A stretch of DNA of 46,774 bases from an uncultured Halieaceae bacterium (GTDB lineage: Bacteria > Pseudomonadota > Gammaproteobacteria > Pseudomonadales > Halieaceae). The stretch lies in assembly GCA_913056165.1 (NCBI GenBank), contig CAJXMD010000010.1, positions 1-46,774 of the forward strand, read 5' to 3'. Shown one piece after another: positions 1 through 7,174 of this stretch; position 1 is the first letter of the stretch, and every line of letters begins with the position of its first letter. The position numbers and the translations under genes are program-made. The notes beneath the pieces are model-generated. The model was not told the DNA's origin and did not search any database. It worked only from the letters and a program-made list of their open reading frames with translations.

Positions 1-1661
1 TTCTCATATCAGGACTTGTGGCTATTACGCTTTCACCCATCATGAGTGCGTGGGTCTGCCCGGATAAGGGACACGAAACCAAGGCAACTCGCTGGGTTAA
101 CCAACGCTTTGACCAAACCTCCCGCACCTACGCGCAAGTCGTCGAAAAGTCGATCGAATACCGGTGGCAACTCATTGCGGCAGGGCTTTTCTTCAGCTTA
201 CTAACCGTACCTCTCTATTTGTTTTCCCTAAAAGAACTGGCCCCTATCGAAGATCAGTCTGACATCACCGTCATTTCTACCGCCTCTCCCGAATCGGCCA
301 TCGAGGAGACTTATGAGGGTATGGAGCAGGTTGTGACCACCCTTGCCGGCTTTGAGGGCGCAACCGAAATTTGGCATGTGATGATGCCCTCGGGCTCCTA
401 CGGTGGGCAGGGCTTTGTAGACCCCGACAAACGGAGCCAATCCGTGCAAGATATGCTGTTTGATATTTATGGCGCGCTGAAAGAAATTGCTTCACTCAAC
501 GTGTTTCCGGTTGCCGCCTCTGATCTGCCTTCTGCGGGTCAATTTGATGTAGAAGTGGTCATTACCAGTTCCGATGACGCGGCGACGATGCTTCCTCACG
601 CTACTGCGTTGGTGAAAGCAGTTGAAGAATCGGGCTTATTTCTCTTTGCTGATACCGACCTGCGGGTCGATCTTGCTCAGGTCAAAATAAACTTAGACAA
701 GCAACAGCTGGCAGATCTTGGTATGTCGGTTGGCGACGTATCGAGTCAAATTGGCCTATTGAATTCCGAGGGCTACGTGACTCGATACGATGATCGAGGA
801 CGAGCGTACCGGGTGATACCTCGCGTGATGCCCAATGAGGCGCGCTCACCCGATGCAATTCTTGACCTGCCTGTAGCCACCCCCGATGGTGAACTCATAC
901 CGTTGGGCGCGATAGCCGAACTTGAGAGAATCACAGCACCCCGGGCCCTGACCCGTTTTCAACAGAAAAATGCGTTCAAAGTCTTTGGCGGTGTCATCCC
1001 AGGCACCACGAAAGAACAAGGGTTGGCCTTTATCGAGCAAAAAGCCGCCGAAATCCTCCCCGCAGGATATGTTGTTGACTACACGGGGGAATCACGGGAA
1101 ATACGCAGCGAAGGCAACACCATGCTTGGGGTTCTCGGTATTGCCATGATTCTGGTGTTTTTTGTTCTGGCAATTCAGTTCAATAGCTTCCGGGACCCCT
1201 TAATTATCTTGCTGGGGTCTATTCCTCTGGCCCTATTTTCCGCTCTGGTCATCACATTTGTAGATTTAACGACAATCAATATTTACTCTCAGGTGGGTCT
1301 CATCACGCTGGCCGGGCTGGTAGCGAAAAACGCCATATTGATTGTGGAGTTTGCCAATCAGGCGCAGCGTGATGGTCTGGACAAGCTCTCCGCTATCAGG
1401 GAAGCATCCATGAGTCGGCTGCGCCCGGTATTAATGACCACGGGCGCCACCGTGCTGGGCCATTTCCCACTTGTATTAGTCACGGGAGCAGGCGCTGAGG
1501 CTCGCAATAGTATCGGCGTCATTCTGGTTGTAGGAATGCTGATCGGCACTTTCTTTACCTTGGTTCTGTTACCGGCCATTTACGCAGTGCTCGCCTCAGA
1601 TCACACAGACGACGAGATGCCGGACCTTGATGGCGCATTGAGTGGGCCGGTGTCTGCCTAA
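1..1661 (+). CDS. RND efflux transporter permease, C-terminal part (partial)
   Basis: This is the 3' half of a proton-driven inner-membrane multidrug or metabolite pump of the AcrB/MexF type. The reading frame is open to the first base (LISGLVAITLSPIMSAWV), and the motif TLSPIMSAW is the usual end of the first membrane half in RND pumps. The visible ~552 residues contain a membrane segment near residues 50-70, a large periplasmic porter region (about 75-360), and a hydrophobic block of about five helices (365-530) with the typical stretches FNSFRDPLIILL and GLVAKNAILIVEFA. A short acidic tail ends the protein. The N-terminal half, including the usual membrane Asp pair, lies outside the window, so substrate class cannot be judged. 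No partner adaptor is visible downstream; it is presumably upstream. Family assignment is sure; specificity is unknown. Confidence 0.93.
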   Translation, partial: LISGLVAITLSPIMSAWVCPDKGHETKATRWVNQRFDQTSRTYAQVVEKSIEYRWQLIAAGLFFSLLTVPLYLFSLKELAPIEDQSDITVISTASPESAIEETYEGMEQVVTTLAGFEGATEIWHVMMPSGSYGGQGFVDPDKRSQSVQDMLFDIYGALKEIASLNVFPVAASDLPSAGQFDVEVVITSSDDAATMLPHATALVKAVEESGLFLFADTDLRVDLAQVKINLDKQQLADLGMSVGDVSSQIGLLNSEGYVTRYDDRGRAYRVIPRVMPNEARSPDAILDLPVATPDGELIPLGAIAELERITAPRALTRFQQKNAFKVFGGVIPGTTKEQGLAFIEQKAAEILPAGYVVDYTGESREIRSEGNTMLGVLGIAMILVFFVLAIQFNSFRDPLIILLGSIPLALFSALVITFVDLTTINIYSQVGLITLAGLVAKNAILIVEFANQAQRDGLDKLSAIREASMSRLRPVLMTTGATVLGHFPLVLVTGAGAEARNSIGVILVVGMLIGTFFTLVLLPAIYAVLASDHTDDEMPDLDGALSGPVSA

Positions 1662-1678
1662 TTGGCGGTGAGCGCTGC

Positions 1679-1707
1679 TTGACCTCGAGCATTGGCAAAG
1701 GTTTAAT
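1679..1707 (+). promoter_or_regulatory. sigma-70 promoter of tRNA-Phe
   Basis: A -35 box TTGACC (1679-1684) is followed after exactly 17 bp by a -10 box TTTAAT (1702-1707); each matches consensus at five of six positions. The bases after the -10 box are G+C-rich (acgcggcc), a discriminator type usual for stringently controlled stable RNA promoters. A 6-bp inverted repeat (1712-1717 with 1729-1734) lies in the short leader before the tRNA at 1755 and may help processing. The start site itself is inferred. Confidence 0.7.
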
Positions 1708-1754
1708 ACGCGGCCTTCGAGGGAGCGCAAGGCCCCTCACCATAGAAAGACCAC

Positions 1755-1830
1755 GCCCAGGTAGCTCAGTCGGTAGAGCAGGGGATTGAAAATCCCCGTG
1801 TCGGCGGTTCGATTCCGTCCCTGGGCACCA
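1755..1830 (+). tRNA. tRNA-Phe (anticodon GAA)
   Basis: The 76-nt gene folds as a complete cloverleaf. The acceptor arms GCCCAGG and CCTGGGC pair fully, the D-arm is GCTC/GAGC, the anticodon stem is GGGGA/TCCCC with loop TTGAAAA, and the T-arm is GGCGG/CCGTC with one G-T pair around loop TTCGATT. The anticodon GAA reads phenylalanine codons. The CCA end is encoded. It has its own promoter at 1679 and a hairpin terminator directly downstream, so it appears to be a single-gene unit. A second copy of its 3' end lies at 2001-2021. Confidence 0.98.
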
Positions 1831-1832
1831 TC
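1812..1832 (+). repeat. Direct repeat copy 1: 3' end of tRNA-Phe
   Basis: These 21 bases run from the T-loop through the acceptor strand and CCA, plus two bases beyond. They are repeated exactly at 2001-2021. Integrases commonly recombine at tRNA 3' ends and leave such direct repeats, so this has the form of an attL-like copy that keeps the tRNA intact. Confidence 0.85.
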
Positions 1833-1838
1833 ATCAAG

Positions 1839-1862
1839 AGCCCCGCAAATGCGGGGCTTTTT
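1839..1862 (+). terminator. Rho-independent terminator after tRNA-Phe
   Basis: The stem agccccgc (1839-1846) pairs perfectly with gcggggct (1851-1858) across a four-base loop aaat and runs into a T-tract (1858-1862). The flanks (ccatca 1828-1833 and tgatgg 1865-1870) can extend the pairing. It sits 8 nt after the tRNA CCA end and should terminate the tRNA transcript. Confidence 0.92.
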
Positions 1863-2000
1863 GGTGATGGAGTAAAGGGATTGGATGAGGGCCGTCGAAT
1901 GCGGTTCGACAAAATGCGACCACAGGAGCATTTTGGACGCCAGAGCGCAGCGACGGCGCCCCATCGGGGTGAGAGCAGCGAAGGCAGCGCTGCTCGAATC
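1863..2000. repeat. Non-coding spacer with hairpins between the two tRNA-end copies
   Basis: About 140 bp separate the tRNA terminator from the second tRNA-end copy. The stretch holds two perfect inverted repeats: CAAAATGC/GCATTTTG (1910-1917 and 1928-1935, 10-nt loop) and AGCAGCG/CGCTGCT (1974-1980 and 1988-1994, 7-nt loop). Minus-strand reading frames run across it, but they also run antisense through the tRNA, so I treat them as spurious. There is no integrase or other gene. It may be a tRNA-linked repeat unit or the scar of a small integrated element; neither can be proved from one copy. Confidence 0.55.
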
Positions 2001-2021
2001 ATTCCGTCCCTGGGCACCATC
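2001..2021 (+). repeat. Direct repeat copy 2: duplicated tRNA-Phe 3' end
   Basis: This is an exact second copy of bases 1812-1832, including the seven-base acceptor strand CCTGGGC and ACCA. The upstream two-thirds of a tRNA is absent, so it cannot be a functional tRNA. It ends 35 bp before the start codon of the DMT transporter gene and so lies in that gene's upstream region. The form fits an attR-like remnant or a partial tRNA duplication. Confidence 0.85.
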
Positions 2022-2056
2022 CCGTTTAATCTCAAGCGAAGGCCCAGCGAGAATAA

Positions 2057-2929
2057 ATGACCGGCCCCCGCTACATGTTCCTGAGTGCGGCATCCTTCGC
2101 CCTGATGGGGTGTTTGGTGAAGTTGGCGGGTAACTGGCAGATCCCGCTTCTACAAATTATCTTTGTGCGCGCCATCATATCGGTCGTTTTGTCCCTTGGG
2201 GATATCGCACGGGCCCGGGTTCACCCCCTGGGACAGCGACGCGGACTACTATTTGCTCGCGGACTGGCAGGATTTGTTGCACTCACCGGCGTTTTCTATG
2301 CAATCTTGCATCTACCTTACGCACAGGCCACGGTTCTCCAATACCTTCATCCAGTATTCACCGCAGTGCTCGCACTCTGGTTTCTGGCGGAGAGGCCAAC
2401 CAGCGCCACTCTGGCTTGCATCGTGCTTAGCCTGATTGGTCTTGGCTGGATGGTATTCCCTTATTTTCACAAAACAGAGGCAACCGGCATTCCTGTTTTG
2501 GCCCTTGCCGCTGGGTTGGGGGGCGCCCTTGGCAGTGGCATCGCCTATACCCTCGTCAGGAAGCTGGTGACCACGGAACACCCCTCGGTGATCGTGTTGT
2601 ACTTCCCGATGGTATGCATCCCGGGCACGCTGATAGTGGGTTTTGGAGACTTCGTGTGGCCTACTCCCGAGGCGTGGTTGGCTCTACTTGGTGTCGGGGT
2701 GTTCACCCAGCTTGGCCAGCTCTCACTCACTCGGGCGATGCAGTTCGATTCAGCAAGCAAAACTACTAGCCTGAGTTATCTACAAATCGTATTCGCAGCC
2801 TGCTTGGGTTGGGGGTTTTTTGGGGAAATCCCCACCGCCGAAACCCTCATCGGTGCCGGGCTGATTTTATCGGGCGCCTTCATAAGTGCCTGGATGCAGG
2901 ACTCCCAACCGGGCAAATTGACGAGGTAG
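2057..2929 (+). CDS. DMT superfamily (EamA-type) transporter
   Basis: A 290-residue, very hydrophobic protein with about ten membrane helices arranged as two EamA repeats (roughly residues 5-135 and 150-282). Features include the early segment FALMGCLVKLAG, the helix-end stretch HLPYAQATVLQYLHPVFTA, and the second-repeat ending LSYLQIVFAACLGWGFFGEIP. Members export or import small metabolites across the inner membrane; the repeat-end QYLHPVF and SYLQIVFA stretches resemble the RhaT/SAM-uptake branch, but the substrate is not predictable. The ATG at 2057 is the first good start and has only a weak ribosome site. The gene is monocistronic as far as I can see, with a 216-bp gap before tdh. Confidence 0.87.
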   Translation: MTGPRYMFLSAASFALMGCLVKLAGNWQIPLLQIIFVRAIISVVLSLGDIARARVHPLGQRRGLLFARGLAGFVALTGVFYAILHLPYAQATVLQYLHPVFTAVLALWFLAERPTSATLACIVLSLIGLGWMVFPYFHKTEATGIPVLALAAGLGGALGSGIAYTLVRKLVTTEHPSVIVLYFPMVCIPGTLIVGFGDFVWPTPEAWLALLGVGVFTQLGQLSLTRAMQFDSASKTTSLSYLQIVFAACLGWGFFGEIPTAETLIGAGLILSGAFISAWMQDSQPGKLTR

Positions 2930-2960
2930 AGCCCCAATCCGAATAGGGCGCCCCTGAAAG

Positions 2961-2997
2961 CAAGCTGACCCCCCGGGCTCGAGGCGCAGTCAGCTTG
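2961..2997. repeat. Inverted repeat upstream of tdh
   Basis: CAAGCTGAC (2961-2969) is perfectly inverted as GTCAGCTTG (2989-2997) across a 19-nt G+C-rich spacer that contains CCCGGG. No T-tract follows on either strand, so it is a poor intrinsic terminator. It lies 31 bp after the DMT stop and about 150 bp before tdh. It could be a processing hairpin or an operator. The rest of the 2930-3145 gap shows only a possible -10 box (TACAAT, 3115-3120) with no convincing -35. Confidence 0.45.
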
Positions 2998-3145
2998 ATC
3001 CGAAATTCGTTCCCGGGTGGGCTAATTGAGCCCAACCACCGTAAAACCCACACATATCTACAGGTTAAACGGGACCTAAACACCTTTACAACGGTAAGGC
3101 CCTCGTCGGCCATCTACAATAATCTGGCAGGTGAGGTGATGCAGC

Positions 3146-4180
3146 ATGAAAGCACTGGTTAAAAAATACGCCGAAGAGGGGCTATGGCTTGAGGATGTCC
3201 CCGAGCCCGAGGTTGGCGGCAATGATGTGCTCATCAAGGTCCACAAAACCGCGATCTGCGGTACCGATGTCCATATCTACAACTGGGACGATTGGGCCCA
3301 AAAAACCATACCCGTGCCCATGACAAGTGGCCATGAGTTTGCCGGAGAAATTGTTGAAATAGGGAGCAATGTCACGGGTCTCCAGATCGGCGACATCGTC
3401 TCTGGTGAGGGCCATGTGGTTTGTGGTCGCTGCAGGAACTGCCTAGCGGGACGCTTACACCTTTGCCCCAACACGCTGGGGGTGGGGGTTAACCGGGATG
3501 GCGCCTTTGCAGAGTACATCGCCATTCCTGCTACCAACGTGTTCCGGCCAAATATTTATATCCCCACCGACCTGCTCAGCATTTTTGATCCCTACGGCAA
3601 TGCTGTTCACACCGCCCTCTCGTTCAACATGGTGGGTGAAGACGTGATCATCACGGGAGCTGGGCCTATTGGGATCATGGCGGCGATGGTGGCGGGCCAC
3701 TGCGGAGCCCGCAACGTCATTCTGACCGACGTCAACGAGTACCGACTCGATTTGGCGAAGAGAATCGTGCCCCGCGTCCAGCCCATTAACGTGGCGAAGC
3801 AACAGATCACCCGTGAATATATGGAAAGTCTGGGTATTCTCGAGGGCTTTGATGTCTGCCTTGAAATGTCTGGCTCACCCGTTGCCTTCCGGGACGTGCT
3901 CAGCAAAATGATCAATGGAGGTAGCATCGCCATGCTCGGCCTGATGCCCGATGATACAGGCATTGCCTGGACCGATGTCGTGTTCAAGGGCCTCAACATT
4001 AAAGGTATTTATGGCCGAGAGATGTACGAGACCTGGTACAAAATGGTCATGATGGTACAGAGCGGCTTGCCGGTGGAGCGCATCATCACGCACCGTTTTC
4101 ATTACACCGATTTTCAGGAAGGCTTTGACATCATGCGTTCAGGCCAGTCCGGGAAAGTTATTCTCAATTGGAAAGACTGA
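3146..4180 (+). CDS. tdh: L-threonine 3-dehydrogenase
   Basis: A cytosolic zinc enzyme that oxidises L-threonine to 2-amino-3-oxobutanoate with NAD+, the first step of threonine breakdown to glycine and acetyl-CoA. Its 344 residues are close to the 341 of E. coli. The catalytic zinc region is complete: Cys38 in [11 protein letters not shown] and His63-Glu64 in GHEFAGE. The structural zinc site is a four-Cys cluster ([15 protein letters not shown], about residues 93-107). The Rossmann motif GAGPIG follows near residue 170. The ATG at 3146 has a GAGGTG ribosome site. It is followed after one base by kbl, which performs the next step, so the two are almost certainly one operon. Confidence 0.98.
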   Translation: MKALVKKYAEEGLWLEDVPEPEVGGNDVLIKVHKTAICGTDVHIYNWDDWAQKTIPVPMTSGHEFAGEIVEIGSNVTGLQIGDIVSGEGHVVCGRCRNCLAGRLHLCPNTLGVGVNRDGAFAEYIAIPATNVFRPNIYIPTDLLSIFDPYGNAVHTALSFNMVGEDVIITGAGPIGIMAAMVAGHCGARNVILTDVNEYRLDLAKRIVPRVQPINVAKQQITREYMESLGILEGFDVCLEMSGSPVAFRDVLSKMINGGSIAMLGLMPDDTGIAWTDVVFKGLNIKGIYGREMYETWYKMVMMVQSGLPVERIITHRFHYTDFQEGFDIMRSGQSGKVILNWKD

Positions 4181-4181
4181 C

Positions 4182-5372
4182 ATGAGTTATCGAAGCGCCA
4201 AAGCCTCCTTCGCGGCCGACATCGAGGAAATCAAGGCTGCAGGCCTCTGGAAAACCGAGCGGGTTATTGATTCAGACCAAAAAAATGACATCCGCCTGGA
4301 AGACGGAGCAAACGTGGTCAACATGTGCGCCAACAATTATCTCGGATTGGCCAATCACCCGGAGGTCATGGCGGCAGCCAGTCAAAGCCTTGAACAATGG
4401 GGATTCGGGGCAGCATCTGTTCGCTTCATATGCGGCACACAAGGTATTCATAAAACGCTGGAACAGCGGGTCAGTGGGTTTTTATCAACGGAAGACACCA
4501 TCCTCTACGCCGCTTGCTTTGATGCGAACGCCGGCCTGTTTGAAACCATTTTGGGCCCTGAGGATGCCGTCGTTTCCGACGAACTGAACCACGCGTCAAT
4601 TATTGACGGTATCCGTCTTTGCAAGGCGGCGAGGTATCGTTTCAAGAATAACGACATGGCGGATCTTGAAACCCAATTGAAGGCTGCCAAGGACGCCGGT
4701 GCCAGGCGGATCTTAATCACCACCGACGGAGTCTTCTCCATGGATGGCACCGTCGCGCAGCTCGATAAAATTTGTGATCTGGCAGACAAATATGACGCCC
4801 TGGTCCATCACGATGATTGCCACGCCACCGGGTTTATGGGCAGTAATGGCCGCGGTGTCCACGAACACTGCAACGTGATGGACCGTGTGGATATCATCAC
4901 CGGCACCTTTGGCAAGGCGCTGGGGGGTGGCTCGGGAGGATTTACCTCTGGCAGGCAGGAAATAATCGATATTCTTCGTCAGCGCTCCCGGCCCTACCTG
5001 TTTTCAAACACGCTTGCGCCCTCAATTTGTGCTGCATCATTAAAAGTGCTCGATATGCTTGAGGCCTCAACCGCACTAAGGGATAAGCTCCACGAGAACA
5101 CCGCGTATTTTCGCGCCAAGATGCAAGCCGCCGGGTTTTCTATCCCTGAAGGCAGCCACCCCATTGTGCCTGTCATGCTCGGTGACGCTGTACTGGCACA
5201 AACCATGTCGGCAAGACTGCTTGAGCTGGGCATTTTTGCGATTGGTTTCTTCTACCCGGTTGTGCCCCAAGGGAAAGCTCGTATTCGGGTCCAGATCTCT
5301 GCTGGTCACACATTGGACGATTTAGACAGGGCCGTATCCGCGTTCACCCAAGCCCACGGAGAACTCACCTGA
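4182..5372 (+). CDS. kbl: Glycine C-acetyltransferase (2-amino-3-ketobutyrate CoA ligase)
   Basis: A PLP-dependent alpha-oxoamine synthase that cleaves 2-amino-3-oxobutanoate with CoA into glycine and acetyl-CoA, taking the product of Tdh. The 396-residue protein matches the E. coli length (398). The PLP-binding lysine lies in [13 protein letters not shown] (about Lys245), and [12 protein letters not shown] carries the cofactor-contact Asp and His. The reading frame is open further upstream inside tdh, but the ATG at 4182, one base after the tdh stop, gives the family N-terminus [10 protein letters not shown], so I use it. Coupled translation with tdh is likely. Confidence 0.97.
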   Translation: MSYRSAKASFAADIEEIKAAGLWKTERVIDSDQKNDIRLEDGANVVNMCANNYLGLANHPEVMAAASQSLEQWGFGAASVRFICGTQGIHKTLEQRVSGFLSTEDTILYAACFDANAGLFETILGPEDAVVSDELNHASIIDGIRLCKAARYRFKNNDMADLETQLKAAKDAGARRILITTDGVFSMDGTVAQLDKICDLADKYDALVHHDDCHATGFMGSNGRGVHEHCNVMDRVDIITGTFGKALGGGSGGFTSGRQEIIDILRQRSRPYLFSNTLAPSICAASLKVLDMLEASTALRDKLHENTAYFRAKMQAAGFSIPEGSHPIVPVMLGDAVLAQTMSARLLELGIFAIGFFYPVVPQGKARIRVQISAGHTLDDLDRAVSAFTQAHGELT

Positions 5373-5470
5373 ACCAAGTTGTTGGTCGTGGCTCTTCTTG
5401 AGAAATTACGTGAAGGCGTCACCAAAATATCCTGCTTAAAAGACCGCCATAGGGAACCAGCCGTCCCCGG

Positions 5471-7057
5471 TCACATCTCGTTTTCGAGCGGCAGAATCCT
5501 GAGTACCGACCACAGGAACCGCTGCCACCAGTGGGTGTCTGGTTCCTTGTCAAGCTGAACAGGCGTGCCGTCTACTTCTCCTGACCAGACCGGTTTTCCC
5601 TTCTCGTTCAGCGTAACGCGCCAAGCGGCTGTCGCTGTGAAATCTCTTGCCATTTCCTCAAGCACCTCGGCTGCTATCGCGTCGCTAAACACCAATAAGG
5701 CTATCTCGGTATTCCACACCCTCGACCGCGGATCCATGTTATAGGAGCCGATAACGCTAACCTCTTGGTCAATCACCATCGCCTTGGTATGTAGTCCGGC
5801 TCTTGCGAGCTCTTGATTGCGGCTGAGATAGTCGCTCAAGTCACCGGTAGCGCGCAGCTCGTACAGCTCTACCCCCGCGCTGATAAGTGGTGCGCGATAG
5901 GGCATGTAGTAAGCGTGCACAGTTCCGTGATTGTTTGATGCGGCAGAGTTAGTCAAAATTTTAAGCCTGACCCCCCGCTCGGCGAAGGCAGTCAGGGTTC
6001 CCATTGTGGGCCCATTGGGTATCAAGTAAGCGGTTTGAATGGTCACCTCTCGATCAGCTCTCAAACGAGGATCGCTGGCGAAAACGGCAAAGGCGGTTTC
6101 GGGATTCTCGGCGCTCCGATCGGGCCGATCGACCAATACCTGCGCCTCGGTCCATGTTAACTCGTCGGCCACACGCTCCGTCCAATCAGAAGCTGTCAGC
6201 AACGTCACCCCCGACCGCTCGAGCGTAGCCGTCAGCTCACGTGCAGCGTCCCGGAGGGGAGCTCGCTCGACAAGACGCTCTGACAGATCCGTGTTGGGGT
6301 AAAGGGTATCGATCGGTACAGCCAGCGTAGCGTTCCAGAACAAATCAAACGCCTCCCCTGCTTCTCGCGCGCCATCCCCCGTGACCAGAACGTCAAGGTC
6401 CTGAAAGTTAAAGCTGCTGTCCAACCCAAAGTATTCGTCTCCTATATTTCGTCCACCCAACACGGCGGCTTGGCCGTCTGCCAGAAAAATTTTGTTGTGC
6501 ATCCGGTTGTTAAATTGGGCTTTGCGTAAGGCATAGTTGGCCGTTTTCGCAGCGCCCCGATTACCCATAGGATTGAACAGTCGAACCTGAATGTTGGGGT
6601 GGCTATCCAGAGTCTGATAAACCTCATCGCGACCTGAATGATAGATGTCATCGAGAAGCAGTCTGACCCTGACACCTCGATCTGCAGCCCGTAAAAATGC
6701 TTCTGTCAGGGCAATACCCACCGTATCGGATTGCCAGAGGTAATACTGCAGATCAAGACTGCTGACCGCCGCATCAACCAGCTGCAATCGTGTCAACAGT
6801 GCTTCGAAGGGGTCCGCCAACAGCATAACCCCAGAGCTCGGCATTGCCTCTGGCGGTAGCATCTTGTGCAAGGATGATGGCTTTTGCGCCACATCAGACA
6901 CGTAACTCTCGGATTTGTCCGTAACCACCGGAGCGCCTGCGCACCCCGCGAGTATGATCAGGAACGCCGGCAGAACTCGCCTCAACAGAAAGTGAGTTCC
7001 TGCTGTTTTTTGCCTTGTAGAGGCCGGGGCTTCAGCGTCCACCAAGCTCATAGGCAC
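5471..7057 (-). CDS. Phospholipase D-family lipoprotein (ClsC/YmdC-like)
   Basis: A 528-residue protein with two HKD phosphodiesterase motifs: HNKIFLADG followed by GGRNIGDEYF (His187 region) and HTKAMVIDQ followed by GSYNMDPRS (about residue 420). This layout is that of ClsC/YmdC-type cardiolipin synthases, which make cardiolipin from phosphatidylglycerol with a second phospholipid donor. The N-terminus has a charged stretch, a hydrophobic segment and a lipobox LAGC (Cys39), so it is probably a membrane-anchored lipoprotein. No YmdB-type macrodomain partner is next to it. It diverges from the exporter operon at 7175 across 117 bp containing dyads. The cardiolipin role is inferred; another phosphatidyl transfer is possible. 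Confidence 0.88.
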   Translation of the reverse strand: MPMSLVDAEAPASTRQKTAGTHFLLRRVLPAFLIILAGCAGAPVVTDKSESYVSDVAQKPSSLHKMLPPEAMPSSGVMLLADPFEALLTRLQLVDAAVSSLDLQYYLWQSDTVGIALTEAFLRAADRGVRVRLLLDDIYHSGRDEVYQTLDSHPNIQVRLFNPMGNRGAAKTANYALRKAQFNNRMHNKIFLADGQAAVLGGRNIGDEYFGLDSSFNFQDLDVLVTGDGAREAGEAFDLFWNATLAVPIDTLYPNTDLSERLVERAPLRDAARELTATLERSGVTLLTASDWTERVADELTWTEAQVLVDRPDRSAENPETAFAVFASDPRLRADREVTIQTAYLIPNGPTMGTLTAFAERGVRLKILTNSAASNNHGTVHAYYMPYRAPLISAGVELYELRATGDLSDYLSRNQELARAGLHTKAMVIDQEVSVIGSYNMDPRSRVWNTEIALLVFSDAIAAEVLEEMARDFTATAAWRVTLNEKGKPVWSGEVDGTPVQLDKEPDTHWWQRFLWSVLRILPLENEM

Positions 7058-7081
7058 GCCCTCTGGTGATTGTGTTGCAAA

Positions 7082-7141
7082 GATTACCGTAATCCTTTTC
7101 GCCGTCCTATCCGTAATCTAGGAGGCATAGGAAAATTCCTA
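7082..7141. promoter_or_regulatory. Operator-like dyads in the divergent intergenic region
   Basis: The 117 bp between the PLD lipoprotein and the exporter operon contains a dyad GATTAC-C-GTAATC (7082-7094). Its right half, CCGTAATC, recurs at 7111-7118, 24 bp downstream and so about two helical turns away. A second dyad TAGGAA-AA-TTCCTA lies at 7128-7141. Such spacing is typical of sites for a dimeric regulator, but no regulator gene is adjacent and no clean -35/-10 pair is visible, so the function is inferred. Confidence 0.45.
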
Positions 7142-7174
7142 CAAACAACACGGATGTTGGTATGACAACTGATC

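Noticed and set aside
1737..2093. Minus-strand open frames of 118 and 89 codons across tRNA-Phe and its spacer
   Set aside because: They run antisense through the tRNA and terminator, a common source of false gene calls. No family is recognisable and the repeated tRNA end simply repeats the same peptide.
4125..4181. Longer kbl start inside tdh
   Set aside because: The extra residues have no resemblance to Kbl, and the ATG at 4182 gives the expected N-terminus.
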